Positions 49,887 through 59,520 of a stretch of 64,000 nucleotides of DNA are shown here, in pieces. How positions within the stretch are numbered: position 1 is the stretch's first letter; the number at the start of each line of letters is the position of its first letter. Both the position numbers and the translations under genes were made by a program. Under the pieces are notes generated by a model that did not search any database, was not told the DNA's origin, and saw only the letters and a program-made list of their open reading frames with translations. The stretch lies in the NCBI GenBank assembly GCA_022482545.1, contig JAKVOZ010000001.1, positions 207,879 to 271,878 of the forward strand, in the 5' to 3' direction. The stretch comes from Bacteroidales bacterium. Its GTDB lineage: Bacteria; Bacteroidota; Bacteroidia; Bacteroidales; P3.

Positions 49887-51194
49887 ATGAGTTCATTCAA
49901 GATAATAGGAGGAAATAGATTAAAAGGAGATTTAACGCCACAAGGAGCAAAAAATGAAGCCTTACAAGTTATTTGTGCCACACTTTTAACAAAAGAAAAA
50001 GTAACAATAAAGAATATTCCAAATATTAGAGATGTAAATAATCTTATAAGTTTATTGTCTTTTCTTGGTTCAAAGGTTAAGAAAGAAAAAGATAATGAAT
50101 ATTCATTTGAGAATGATGAGATAGATATAGAAAAGATATATACAGAAGAATACAAGAAGAAAGCAGCATCATTGAGAGGAAGTATAATGCTTGTTGGACC
50201 AATGCTTGCTCGTTTTCATAAGGCTTTTATTCCAACACCAGGAGGAGATAAGATAGGAAGAAGAAGATTAGATACACATTTTACTGGCTTTGAAAAACTT
50301 GGAGCAAAGTTCTCTTTTAATCCACAGACAAAGAGTTATGAAGTAGATGGTAAGCAGTTGAATGGTTGTTATATGTTACTTGATGAAGCATCAATAACAG
50401 GAACAGCCAACATTGTTATGGCATCAGTTTTTGCAAAAGGAAAGACAACAATCTTTAATGCTGCTTGTGAGCCTTATCTTTATCAGTTATGCCTTATGCT
50501 TAATCGTATGGGAGCAAAGATAGAAGGCGTTGGAAGTAATCTTTTAACAATAGAAGGTGTTGAACAATTATATGGTTGTGAGCATACTCTTTTGCCAGAT
50601 ATGATAGAAGTGGGTAGTTTCATTGGTCTTGCTGCTATGACAAGAAGTGAAATAAGAATAAAGAATGTTCATTATCAAGAGTTAGGTATTATACCAGATG
50701 TTTTTTCTCGTCTTGGTATAAAGATAATAAAAGAAAAAGATGATATACTTATTCCTTCACAAGATATATATGAAGTAGAGAGGTTTATGGACGGTTCAAT
50801 AATGACAATATCTGATGCTCCGTGGCCAGGCTTTACTCCCGACTTAATAAGTATTGCTCTTGTTGTTGCAACACAAGCCAAAGGTAGCGTACTTATTCAT
50901 CAAAAGATGTTTGAGAGCCGTTTGTTCTTTGTTGATAAACTAATAGATATGGGAGCACAGATAATCCTTTGCGACCCACATAGAGCAACAGTTATTGGTA
51001 ATGAAAGGAAGTATCCATTGAGAGGTATTCGTATGACAAGCCCTGATATTAGAGCAGGAGTAGCGTTGTTGATTGCTGCTTTGAGCGCTGATGGAGTAAG
51101 CATAATAGATAATATAGAACAAATAGATAGAGGTTACGAAAACATTGATATACGTCTTAATGAAATAGGAGCAAATATTGAAAGAATAAATTAA
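49887..51194 (+). CDS. murA: UDP-N-acetylglucosamine 1-carboxyvinyltransferase
   Basis: 435 residues. Substrate motif GAKNEAL has K22/N23; other MurA marks are PNIRDV, EVGSFIGLAAMT, SDAPWPGFTPDL and DIRAGVALLIAALSADG. It transfers enolpyruvate from PEP to UDP-GlcNAc, the first committed step of peptidoglycan synthesis. The active-site loop reads TPGGDKIGRRRLDTHF: the usual Cys (position 115 of E. coli) is Asp121 here. This Cys to Asp change is the known basis of natural fosfomycin resistance in other lineages, and I recall the same loop in Bacteroidota. Confidence 0.95.
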   Translation: MSSFKIIGGNRLKGDLTPQGAKNEALQVICATLLTKEKVTIKNIPNIRDVNNLISLLSFLGSKVKKEKDNEYSFENDEIDIEKIYTEEYKKKAASLRGSIMLVGPMLARFHKAFIPTPGGDKIGRRRLDTHFTGFEKLGAKFSFNPQTKSYEVDGKQLNGCYMLLDEASITGTANIVMASVFAKGKTTIFNAACEPYLYQLCLMLNRMGAKIEGVGSNLLTIEGVEQLYGCEHTLLPDMIEVGSFIGLAAMTRSEIRIKNVHYQELGIIPDVFSRLGIKIIKEKDDILIPSQDIYEVERFMDGSIMTISDAPWPGFTPDLISIALVVATQAKGSVLIHQKMFESRLFFVDKLIDMGAQIILCDPHRATVIGNERKYPLRGIRMTSPDIRAGVALLIAALSADGVSIIDNIEQIDRGYENIDIRLNEIGANIERIN

Positions 51195-51208
51195 AAACAA
51201 AGAAAATA

Positions 51209-52384
51209 ATGATAGAGTTAGAAAAATATTTTAATAAGGTTTGTTTTGATGATATAAAATTTAGTCAAGATACAAATGGATTTGTTCGTTGGGGAGATAG
51301 GTTGATAGTAAATAAAGAAGGAGAGGCTTTTCCAAAGATAGATAAGTCAATAGAGATAGCAATCATTGGAGTGGAAGAAGATAGAAATGCGATTAATAAT
51401 AAAGGCTGTTCATTGTCAGCAAATAAGGTGAGAGAATATTTTTATCAACTCTATCCGCAAGATGACAAGATAAAAATAATAGACCTTGGTAATCTTAAAC
51501 AAGGCAATCAAGTAAAAGATACATATTTTGCATTGGCAGATGTTATGAAAGATTTGTTTGAAAGAATGATTTTGCCAATTGTTATAGGAGGAAGTAATGA
51601 TGTTGCTATTGGAGCATACAAAGGTTACGCAAACATAGGACAGATAATAAATATCTTTAATTTAGATGCAAGGTTTGATTTAATTTCAGACACAGAACCA
51701 ACAACAAACGAAAACTTTCTTCACGAGATTCTTTGTTCAGAGCCAAACTATCTATTTGATTATACTCACGCTGGCTATCAAACATACTTCGTTGATAATA
51801 ATGCTCTAAAACTTTTAGATAATCTTCGTTTTGAAAGATTAAGATTAGGAGAAATACAAAGTAATCTTGAAGCAGTAGAACCAATGGTAAGAGATGCAGA
51901 TATGGTGATGATAGATATGAACTGCGTTAGAGCAAGCGATAGTCCTTGTAGTTCTTCTCCTCATGGATTGTATGGAGAACAACTTTGCAAGATAGTTAAT
52001 TATGCAGGAATGAGCGACAAACTTTCTTCTATATGTTTTTTTGAGAACAATCCAACAAAAGATGTTAATGATAGAAGTTCTCAAATCATTGCTCATTCTT
52101 TATATTATTTTATTGATGGTTATCTTTGGAGAAAGAATGATTTTCCATACAGAGATAAAGAGAACTATTATAAGTTTAATGTCTTGATAGATAATGAAGA
52201 TATTGTGTTTTATAAGAGTAAGAAGAGCGACCGTTGGTGGGTTGAGGTTCCTTGTTCAAGCGAAACGAGAATAAAATATTTACATCATTATCTTGTACCA
52301 TGTACTTATCAAGATTATGTTTGTGCAACTAATGGAGAAGTGCCAGATAGATGGTTGATAGCATACAAGAAGATGAACTTATAA
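51209..52384 (+). CDS. Ureohydrolase (arginase/formimidoylglutamase) superfamily protein with altered metal site
   Basis: 391 residues. The fold is recognisable: IEIAIIGVEEDRNA, VIGGSNDVAIGA (126-137), IFNLDARFDL (149-158), DADMVMIDMNCVRASDSP (229-246). Arginases bind two Mn through GGDH, DAHxD and DxD. Here these read GGSND (127-131), DARFD (153-157) and D236-M-N238, so at least three ligand positions (His, His, Asp) are changed. Classical guanidine hydrolysis is unlikely; it may bind one metal, or be non-catalytic. It is co-directional with murA (14 bases) and the NtrC-like gene (21 bases). This gene order is, as far as I recall, conserved in Bacteroidota. Confidence 0.78.
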   Translation: MIELEKYFNKVCFDDIKFSQDTNGFVRWGDRLIVNKEGEAFPKIDKSIEIAIIGVEEDRNAINNKGCSLSANKVREYFYQLYPQDDKIKIIDLGNLKQGNQVKDTYFALADVMKDLFERMILPIVIGGSNDVAIGAYKGYANIGQIINIFNLDARFDLISDTEPTTNENFLHEILCSEPNYLFDYTHAGYQTYFVDNNALKLLDNLRFERLRLGEIQSNLEAVEPMVRDADMVMIDMNCVRASDSPCSSSPHGLYGEQLCKIVNYAGMSDKLSSICFFENNPTKDVNDRSSQIIAHSLYYFIDGYLWRKNDFPYRDKENYYKFNVLIDNEDIVFYKSKKSDRWWVEVPCSSETRIKYLHHYLVPCTYQDYVCATNGEVPDRWLIAYKKMNL

Positions 52385-52405
52385 TAAAATAAGAAAGAAA
52401 AAATT

Positions 52406-53557
52406 ATGAGTTGTATTCTAATAATAGATGATGAGAAAGCAATAAGACGAGCATTGAAAGAAATACTTGAATATGAAAAATATTCGGTAGAAGAGGCTGT
52501 TGATGGCATTGATGGATTGGAGAAGATGAAAGCGAATGATTTTGATTTAATTTTTTGCGATATAAAGATGCCAGGTATGGACGGAATGGAATTATTGGAA
52601 AAAGCAAAAGAGATAACATCATCACCTATTGTTATGATATCAGGACATGGTAATATTGCAACAGCAGTAGAAGCCTTAAAAAAAGGTGCTGTTGATTATA
52701 TAGAAAAACCATTAGACCTTAACCGTGTGTTGAAAACAGTTAAAGAGAACATAAACAAACAAATAGGTAAACCAAAACAAGAAATAAAGCAAGTAAAACA
52801 ATCATTGAGTTTAACAAACATTGTAGGACAAAGCAAAGTAGTTAAACAAATGATAGACTTGATTGATAAGGTTGCAGCAACAGATGCTAAAATATTGATA
52901 ACAGGCGACAATGGAACAGGTAAAGAACTTGTGGCAAAACAACTTTATGAGAAAAGTTTAAGAAAAGATAATCCGTTTATAGAGTTGAACTGTGCTGCTA
53001 TACCAAATGATTTGATAGAGAGTGAGTTGTTTGGCCACGAAAAAGGTAGTTTCACAACAGCATTGAACAAACAGAGAGGTAAGTTCGTTTTAGCAGACAA
53101 AGGAACATTGTTTCTTGATGAGATAGGAGATATGTCTTTAACAACGCAAAGTAAGGTCTTGCAAGCCATTCAAGAAAACAAGATATTGCCAATAGGTAGC
53201 GAAAAAGATATTCAAGTAGATGTTAGAATAATATCAGCAACAAATAAGAACTTATTAGAACAAATAAAACAAGGATTGTTTAGAGAAGATTTATATCATA
53301 GAATAAATGTGATAGAGATAAAAGTGCCAGCACTGAAAGATAGAAGAGAAGATATACCTTTACTTGTTAATCATTTTCTAAATGTTATAGCCTTGGAGAA
53401 TAATACACAACCAAAGAAGATAGAAAAAACAGCAATAGATTATTTGACAACATTGGATTATAGCGGAAACATAAGACAGTTGAGAAATATGATAGAACGA
53501 TTGAATATATTGAGCGATAGCACTATAACATTAAATGATATAAAAAAATACATATAG
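52406..53557 (+). CDS. NtrC-family response regulator lacking a DNA-binding domain
   Basis: 383 residues. Receiver domain 1-120 with D8/D9, phospho-acceptor D52 (CDIKMPG) and K101. AAA+ domain about 135-365 with Walker A GDNGTGKE (167-174), Walker B TLFLDEIGD and an arginine finger segment FREDLYHRINV. The sigma-54-contacting loop reads GSFTTA (204-209) instead of GAFTGA. The chain stops at LNDIKKYI, just after the AAA+ lid, with no Fis-type helix-turn-helix. It could activate from solution or work without sigma-54. The partner kinase is not in the window. Confidence 0.9.
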   Translation: MSCILIIDDEKAIRRALKEILEYEKYSVEEAVDGIDGLEKMKANDFDLIFCDIKMPGMDGMELLEKAKEITSSPIVMISGHGNIATAVEALKKGAVDYIEKPLDLNRVLKTVKENINKQIGKPKQEIKQVKQSLSLTNIVGQSKVVKQMIDLIDKVAATDAKILITGDNGTGKELVAKQLYEKSLRKDNPFIELNCAAIPNDLIESELFGHEKGSFTTALNKQRGKFVLADKGTLFLDEIGDMSLTTQSKVLQAIQENKILPIGSEKDIQVDVRIISATNKNLLEQIKQGLFREDLYHRINVIEIKVPALKDRREDIPLLVNHFLNVIALENNTQPKKIEKTAIDYLTTLDYSGNIRQLRNMIERLNILSDSTITLNDIKKYI

Positions 53558-53568
53558 TCTGTCGGTAG

Positions 53569-53579
53569 CACTGACAGTG
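53569..53579. repeat. Short dyad CACTGACAGTG
   Basis: A perfect 5-bp dyad around A immediately after the NtrC-like gene, similar to the ACTGTCAGT and ACTGGCAGT centres of the elements at 56.4 and 35.2 kb. Confidence 0.4.
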
Positions 53580-53635
53580 TTTCTTGCTAATGGTTGTTGG
53601 TTGTATTTTATTTGGATTAAAATGTATTTCAACAG

Positions 53636-53740
53636 ATTAAAGAGATAGTAAAATGGATTGCTAATCCAGTAAAATAGAATCAAAAGACATTTTAATGGAT
53701 TCAAAAGACATTTTATTGGATTAGCAATCCATTTTAGTGA
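53636..53740. repeat. 21-bp tandem array A6, five units
   Basis: Units 53636-53656, 53657-53677, 53678-53698, 53699-53719 and 53720-53740. It begins with the AAAGAGATAGTAAAATGG leader type, then GGATTGCTAATCC, two TCAAAAGACATTTTA units and GGATTAGCAATCCATTTT, so the ends form an inverted repeat. It is in a convergent gap between the NtrC-like and murF-alr stop codons; 53741-53832 has no recognisable content. Confidence 0.9.
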
Positions 53741-53832
53741 ATAGTTAATAGTGAAAAGTGAATAATAATTAACAAACCCTCACATGCGTCTATCATAATG
53801 CTTGTATGTGCTTACCTACCGGCGATTACTGA

Positions 53833-56265
53833 CTATTCTTGAAAATATACACGTTTAACTCTTTGAGCAACAGAAGTAAAAATCTCATAAGGTATAGTAT
53901 CTAAGGCAGAAGATAGTTTAGTTACAGGATTTTCATTACCGAAGATGATTACAGTATCACCTTCTTTGGCTTTGATGTTAGTTAAATCTATCATACACAT
54001 ATCCATACATATGTTACCTATTATGTTAGCATATTCTCCATTAATCCATACTGAGCAATGTTCATTACCAAGATGACGATTTAATCCATCAGCATATCCA
54101 ATAGGAATAACGCCAACTGTTGTCTTGTGTTTAGAAACAAAACGTCTTGAATACGAAACATCTTCTCCTGCATCAATCTCTCTTATTTGAGTGATAGTTG
54201 TGCGAAGACGATGAACAAAACGAAGATGTCTTTGTTCTTCAATATTAACTCCAATACCGTACATACCAACACCAAGACGCACCATATCATAATGAGCCTG
54301 AGGAAAACGTACAATACCAGCACTGTTACATATATGACGAAGTATTTTATAATCAAATGCTTGTGTTATTTGACTACTCATCTTCTCAAACAAAGATAAT
54401 TGTTTTAATGTATATTCATCTAAACTCTCATCATCAGCACCATAAAAATGAGAGAAAATACTTCTTATTCTAATATTAGGATGTGTTTTTATGATAGCGA
54501 TAAGAGAGTTTATATCATTTTGTTCAAAACCAAGACGATGCATACCTGTATCAAGTTTGATGTGAATGTTTATCTGTTCATTAACAAAACGTTCTAATAC
54601 CTTGATTGAATGAATAACAGGTTCAAGATTATATTGTTTTATCTTCTCAATGCTTTCTTCTTCTGGTGTCATAACCATAATAGGTAGTTTGATACCGCCT
54701 TGACGAAGTTCTACGCCTTCATCAGCAAAAGCGACTGTAAGATAATTAACCATATTGCTTTTTTCTAATGTTGCAGCAACTTCATAGCCTCCACAACCAT
54801 AAGATGATGCTTTAACCATAGCCATAAGCATTGTTTCAGGCTTTAAAAAAGAACGAAAATGGCGTACATTATCTACTATGGCAGAAAGATTTATCTCCAA
54901 CACTGTTTGATGTGCTTTTGAAGAAAGATACCTTGAAATCTTTTCAAAATTAAATCTTCTTGCTCCTTTGATAAGTATGGCTTTGTTGGTATAATCTCGT
55001 CTTTTGGCATCAAGAAGAAAATCCTCTACTGAAAGATAAAATTTCTTATTGTTTAATGTTATCTTATCTTGATTGTTATAAAAATCTTTGCCTATTGCAA
55101 CAAGAAAGTCAATGTTTTTATTTAAAAGAAGAGTATTTATTTCGTTTATTGCAATACAAGCATTGGGTGTATTGTTGTTGTTATTAGCGTTGAAGTTGTC
55201 AAGGTCTGAAAGTATAACCATCTTATCACGTTTGTTTTGAAGGTTAAGATAATCCAAAGCAATCTCTAATGACTTGAAATCACACGAATAAGAATCATTA
55301 ACAATCAAAGAATTATTTATTCCACTCTTTATTTCAAAACGCATCTCTAATTGTTCTAATTTCTTTATCCTTTCTTGCAAAGAGCGTTTGTTTATGTCCA
55401 AAGTTAAACAGCAAACATAAGCTGTCAAAGCGTTCTCAATACTTGCTTTATCGTTGAATGGAATACAAACTTCTTTTAAAAGATTAGATGTTTGATAAGT
55501 ATCATCTTCGTGAGTTCCCCAAGAGATAAGTTCAATATTGTTTTTATCGCAAAACATCTTTATCTTGGTTGCTAATAAAAGATTATCGTCATGAAAGATT
55601 ATTTGTTTGCAGTTAATAAAAAGGCAAAGTTTTTCTTCAATCTTTTCTTCCATAGAAGCGAAGTTGATTTGATGAGCATCTCCAATGTTAGTGAATATAC
55701 CTATTGTTGGTTGAATGATTTTTTGTAAGTTTTTCATCTCATCTTTCTTTGATATACCTGCTTCAAAAATACCAATCTCAGTCTGTTCATTCATTTGATA
55801 AACGCTTATGGGCACACCTATTTGAGAGTTGAAACTTTTGGCATTGCAACAAACTTTTTTATCGGAATCAATAAGTTTAACAATCCAGTCTTTTGTTATT
55901 GTTTTACCATTAGAGCCAGTAATAGCAACAACGGGAATATCAAACATTTCTCTACGATAAACAGCCAAAGATTGCAAACAAGAGATAACATCATCGCAAA
56001 CAAGATAAGATGCATCTTTATAAAATGGTATTGATTTTTCATCATTACAATCAACCACAAAAAGCCTTATACCTTTATTATATAAGTCATCAATATATTT
56101 AGAACCATTATTGTTTGTTGTTTTTATTGCGAAAAAAACGGTATTGTTAATATTGTTAAGTCTTCTACTATCAAAAAGAATGTTGTCAATAGGATTGTCA
56201 GCATATTTTAGGCCAACAATTCGTCCGCCAACAAGAGAAGATAATATTTTAAGTGTTATAATCAT
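53833..56265 (-). CDS. Bifunctional MurF ligase/alanine racemase
   Basis: 810 residues. Residues about 1-445 are MurF: ATP loop ITGSNGKT (115-122), FEAGISKKDEM, NIGDAHQINF, NDSYSCD; it adds D-Ala-D-Ala to UDP-MurNAc-tripeptide. Residues about 450-810 are alanine racemase: PLP lysine K485 in MVKASSYGCGGY, HIKLDTGMHRLGF, VRLGVGMYG and SYSRRFVSKHKTTVGVIPIGYADG with the catalytic Tyr. The fusion is standard in Bacteroidota and links D-Ala production to its use. In the family loop VKANAYGHG, Asn is Ser and His is Cys here. Promoter TATCTTTG at 56290-56283. Confidence 0.95.
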   Translation of the reverse strand: MIITLKILSSLVGGRIVGLKYADNPIDNILFDSRRLNNINNTVFFAIKTTNNNGSKYIDDLYNKGIRLFVVDCNDEKSIPFYKDASYLVCDDVISCLQSLAVYRREMFDIPVVAITGSNGKTITKDWIVKLIDSDKKVCCNAKSFNSQIGVPISVYQMNEQTEIGIFEAGISKKDEMKNLQKIIQPTIGIFTNIGDAHQINFASMEEKIEEKLCLFINCKQIIFHDDNLLLATKIKMFCDKNNIELISWGTHEDDTYQTSNLLKEVCIPFNDKASIENALTAYVCCLTLDINKRSLQERIKKLEQLEMRFEIKSGINNSLIVNDSYSCDFKSLEIALDYLNLQNKRDKMVILSDLDNFNANNNNNTPNACIAINEINTLLLNKNIDFLVAIGKDFYNNQDKITLNNKKFYLSVEDFLLDAKRRDYTNKAILIKGARRFNFEKISRYLSSKAHQTVLEINLSAIVDNVRHFRSFLKPETMLMAMVKASSYGCGGYEVAATLEKSNMVNYLTVAFADEGVELRQGGIKLPIMVMTPEEESIEKIKQYNLEPVIHSIKVLERFVNEQINIHIKLDTGMHRLGFEQNDINSLIAIIKTHPNIRIRSIFSHFYGADDESLDEYTLKQLSLFEKMSSQITQAFDYKILRHICNSAGIVRFPQAHYDMVRLGVGMYGIGVNIEEQRHLRFVHRLRTTITQIREIDAGEDVSYSRRFVSKHKTTVGVIPIGYADGLNRHLGNEHCSVWINGEYANIIGNICMDMCMIDLTNIKAKEGDTVIIFGNENPVTKLSSALDTIPYEIFTSVAQRVKRVYFQE

Positions 56266-56282
56266 AATTTATATATTTTTTA

Positions 56283-56290
56283 CAAAGATA
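56283..56290 (-). promoter_or_regulatory. -7 promoter element (TATCTTTG) for murF-alr
   Basis: Minus-strand TATCTTTG, only 18 bases before the start codon, so the leader is very short. Confidence 0.5.
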
Positions 56291-56373
56291 GTACTTTTTT
56301 TGTTTTTAGCAAAAATAGAAAAAACTAAAATAGTTCTTTATTCTATTTTATTTTGATTATAGAAAATAGACCA

Positions 56374-56421
56374 CGAAATCCAGTACAACCATTTTCTTTT
56401 TGCGATGTACTGTCAGTACAT
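56374..56421 (-). repeat. 48-bp element, inverted copy of 35212-35259
   Basis: Its reverse complement agrees with 35212-35259 at 46 of 48 bases. It overlaps the first unit of array E, and the ATGTACTGTCAGTACAT dyad is its right end. Confidence 0.9.
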
Positions 56422-56480
56422 TAGCAATGTATTGTCAGTACATCAGCAATGTATTATCAGTACATCAGCAATGTATTTTA
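56402..56480. repeat. 22-bp tandem array E, three units and a partial fourth
   Basis: Units 56402-56423, 56424-56445 and 56446-56467, then a partial unit. Each has the form GCAATGTAT(T/C)(G/A)TCAGTACAT; the first unit holds the perfect dyad ATGTACTG-T-CAGTACAT and later ones are slightly decayed. Array A7 follows within 6 bases. Confidence 0.9.
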
Positions 56481-56484
56481 TTAT

Positions 56485-56568
56485 TTCTTTATTCTATTTT
56501 AATAGATTGCTATTCTAACAAAATAGCATTAAAAGATAGTAAAATAGTTCTTTATTTTATTAAAATAT
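56485..56568. repeat. 21-bp tandem array A7, four degenerate units
   Basis: Units 56485-56505, 56506-56526, 56527-56547 and 56548-56568, each ending AAAATAG, TTAATAG or AAAATAT. ATTGCTATTCTAAC and TTAAAAGATAGTAAAATAG are decayed versions of the family A units. It occupies the divergent murF-alr/gdhA gap; 56569-56670 is A+T-rich with nothing else recognised. Confidence 0.7.
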
Positions 56569-56679
56569 ATTAGCAAAAGAATATGAAAAATAAAGAGTTA
56601 AGAGAGTATTTAACTAATAAAAGTTGATAAAAAAAATAAAAAAAATAAGAAATAATTTTTCTATATCAATAAATGTGTT

Positions 56680-56687
56680 TATCTTTG
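56680..56687 (+). promoter_or_regulatory. -7 promoter element (TATCTTTG) for gdhA
   Basis: TATCTTTG followed by C, 73 bases before the start codon, leaving a leader of about 65 bases. Confidence 0.5.
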
Positions 56688-56760
56688 CCAAATGAAACTG
56701 ACCTTGAAAGAGGTAAGTAGAATTAATTTACAAAACCATTAAAAAAAACATAAAAATATT

Positions 56761-58098
<1,338 letters not shown>

Positions 58099-58133
58099 TT
58101 ATTAGAAAACATTGATTTATAAATAATCATTAA

Positions 58134-58175
58134 TAAAAAAAGTAGCCAGTCTATTGTAGATTGGCTATTTTTTTG
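58134..58175 (+). terminator. Rho-independent terminator of gdhA
   Basis: AGTAGCCAGTCTA (58141-58153) pairs with TAGATTGGCTATT (58157-58169) with two G-U pairs, flanked by A- and T-runs. The purD promoter starts right after it. Confidence 0.8.
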
Positions 58176-58183
58176 TATCTTTG
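58176..58183 (+). promoter_or_regulatory. -7 promoter element (TATCTTTG) for purD
   Basis: TATCTTTG directly follows the T-run of the gdhA terminator, 41 bases before the purD start. Confidence 0.5.
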
Positions 58184-58224
58184 AAAATTCAAAAAGGAAG
58201 AAAAATAAATAATAAAGATAAGAA

Positions 58225-59502
58225 ATGAAAATATTATTATTAGGCTCTGGCGGAAGAGAAAGTGCAATAGCAAAGAAAATAAGTGAAAGCAGATTAACAG
58301 ATAAATTATTCATATCACCAGGTAATGTTGGAATGAAAGAGTGGGGAGAATGTGTGAGTATTGGCGATGATTTTGAAAAGATAGGTGATTTTTGTAAGAA
58401 AGAGAAGGTAGATATTCTTGTTGTAGGACCAGAACAACCACTTGTTGATGGAATAAGTGATTGGTTTAGTAATGATAAGGATTTGAAAGGTATAACAGTT
58501 ATAGGCCCAAAGAAAAAAGGAGCAATGCTTGAAGGTAGCAAAGATTTTTCTAAGGCATTTATGAATAAATATAATATACCAACAGCAAAGTATAAGACTT
58601 TTGGGGTTAATGATTTAGAAGAGGCAAAAGAGTTTTTGAAGACATTAAAACCTCCTTATGTTTTGAAAGCAGATGGTTTGGCGGCAGGTAAAGGTGTTTT
58701 GATAATAAATGATTTACTTGAAGCAGAAAAAGAACTTGACAATATGCTTTTGGATAAGAAGTTTGGTAAGGCAAGTGAGAAGGTGTTGATTGAAGAGTTT
58801 TTGAAAGGTATAGAATGTAGTGTGTTTGTATTGACAGATGGTTGTTCATATAAAGTACTTCCTGTTGCAAAAGATTATAAAAGAATAGGAGAGAAAGATA
58901 CAGGATTAAATACAGGAGGAATGGGGAGTGTTAGTCCAGTACCATTTGCAGATAATATGTTTATGGATAAGGTTGAAAAAAACATTATCATTCCAACAAT
59001 ACAAGGATTACAAGAAGAGAATATAGATTATAAAGGTTTTATTTTTATAGGACTTATGAATGTTGAACAAGAGCCTTATGTTATAGAATATAATGTTAGA
59101 ATGGGAGATCCAGAAACGGAGAGCGTTTTTCCAAGAATAAAATCAGATATAGTAGAAGCGTTTAATTTGATAGGACAAGATAGATTAAAAGATTATAAGT
59201 TAGAAATAGATGATAGAGTGGTAACGAGTGTGATGCTTGTTAGCGGAGGTTATCCAGAACATTATGAAAAAGGTAATGTTATTAATGGTTTAGATTGTTT
59301 GCAAGATTGTATTGCTTTTCATGCAGGAACAAAAGAAAATGAAAAGAAAGAGATTGTAACAAATGGCGGAAGAGTAATATCAATAACGTGTTTTGGAGAT
59401 GATATGCAAAAGGCGTTGAATAAATGTTATGAAAATATAAACAAAATATCTTGGCAAGCAATGTATTATAGAAAAGATATAGGTAAGGATTTGATGAAAT
59501 AA
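58225..59502 (+). CDS. purD: Phosphoribosylamine-glycine ligase
   Basis: 425 residues. GARS motifs: MKILLLGSGGRESAIA, VVGPEQPLVDGISD, YVLKADGLAAGKGVLI, LIEEFLKGIECSVF, DTGLNTGGMGSVSP and YVIEYNVRMGDPETES. ATP-grasp enzyme that joins glycine to phosphoribosylamine in purine synthesis. Followed by thyA after 18 bases, so a purD-thyA-folA transcript is likely. Confidence 0.96.
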   Translation: MKILLLGSGGRESAIAKKISESRLTDKLFISPGNVGMKEWGECVSIGDDFEKIGDFCKKEKVDILVVGPEQPLVDGISDWFSNDKDLKGITVIGPKKKGAMLEGSKDFSKAFMNKYNIPTAKYKTFGVNDLEEAKEFLKTLKPPYVLKADGLAAGKGVLIINDLLEAEKELDNMLLDKKFGKASEKVLIEEFLKGIECSVFVLTDGCSYKVLPVAKDYKRIGEKDTGLNTGGMGSVSPVPFADNMFMDKVEKNIIIPTIQGLQEENIDYKGFIFIGLMNVEQEPYVIEYNVRMGDPETESVFPRIKSDIVEAFNLIGQDRLKDYKLEIDDRVVTSVMLVSGGYPEHYEKGNVINGLDCLQDCIAFHAGTKENEKKEIVTNGGRVISITCFGDDMQKALNKCYENINKISWQAMYYRKDIGKDLMK

Positions 59503-59520
59503 AAACACAATACAAAGACA

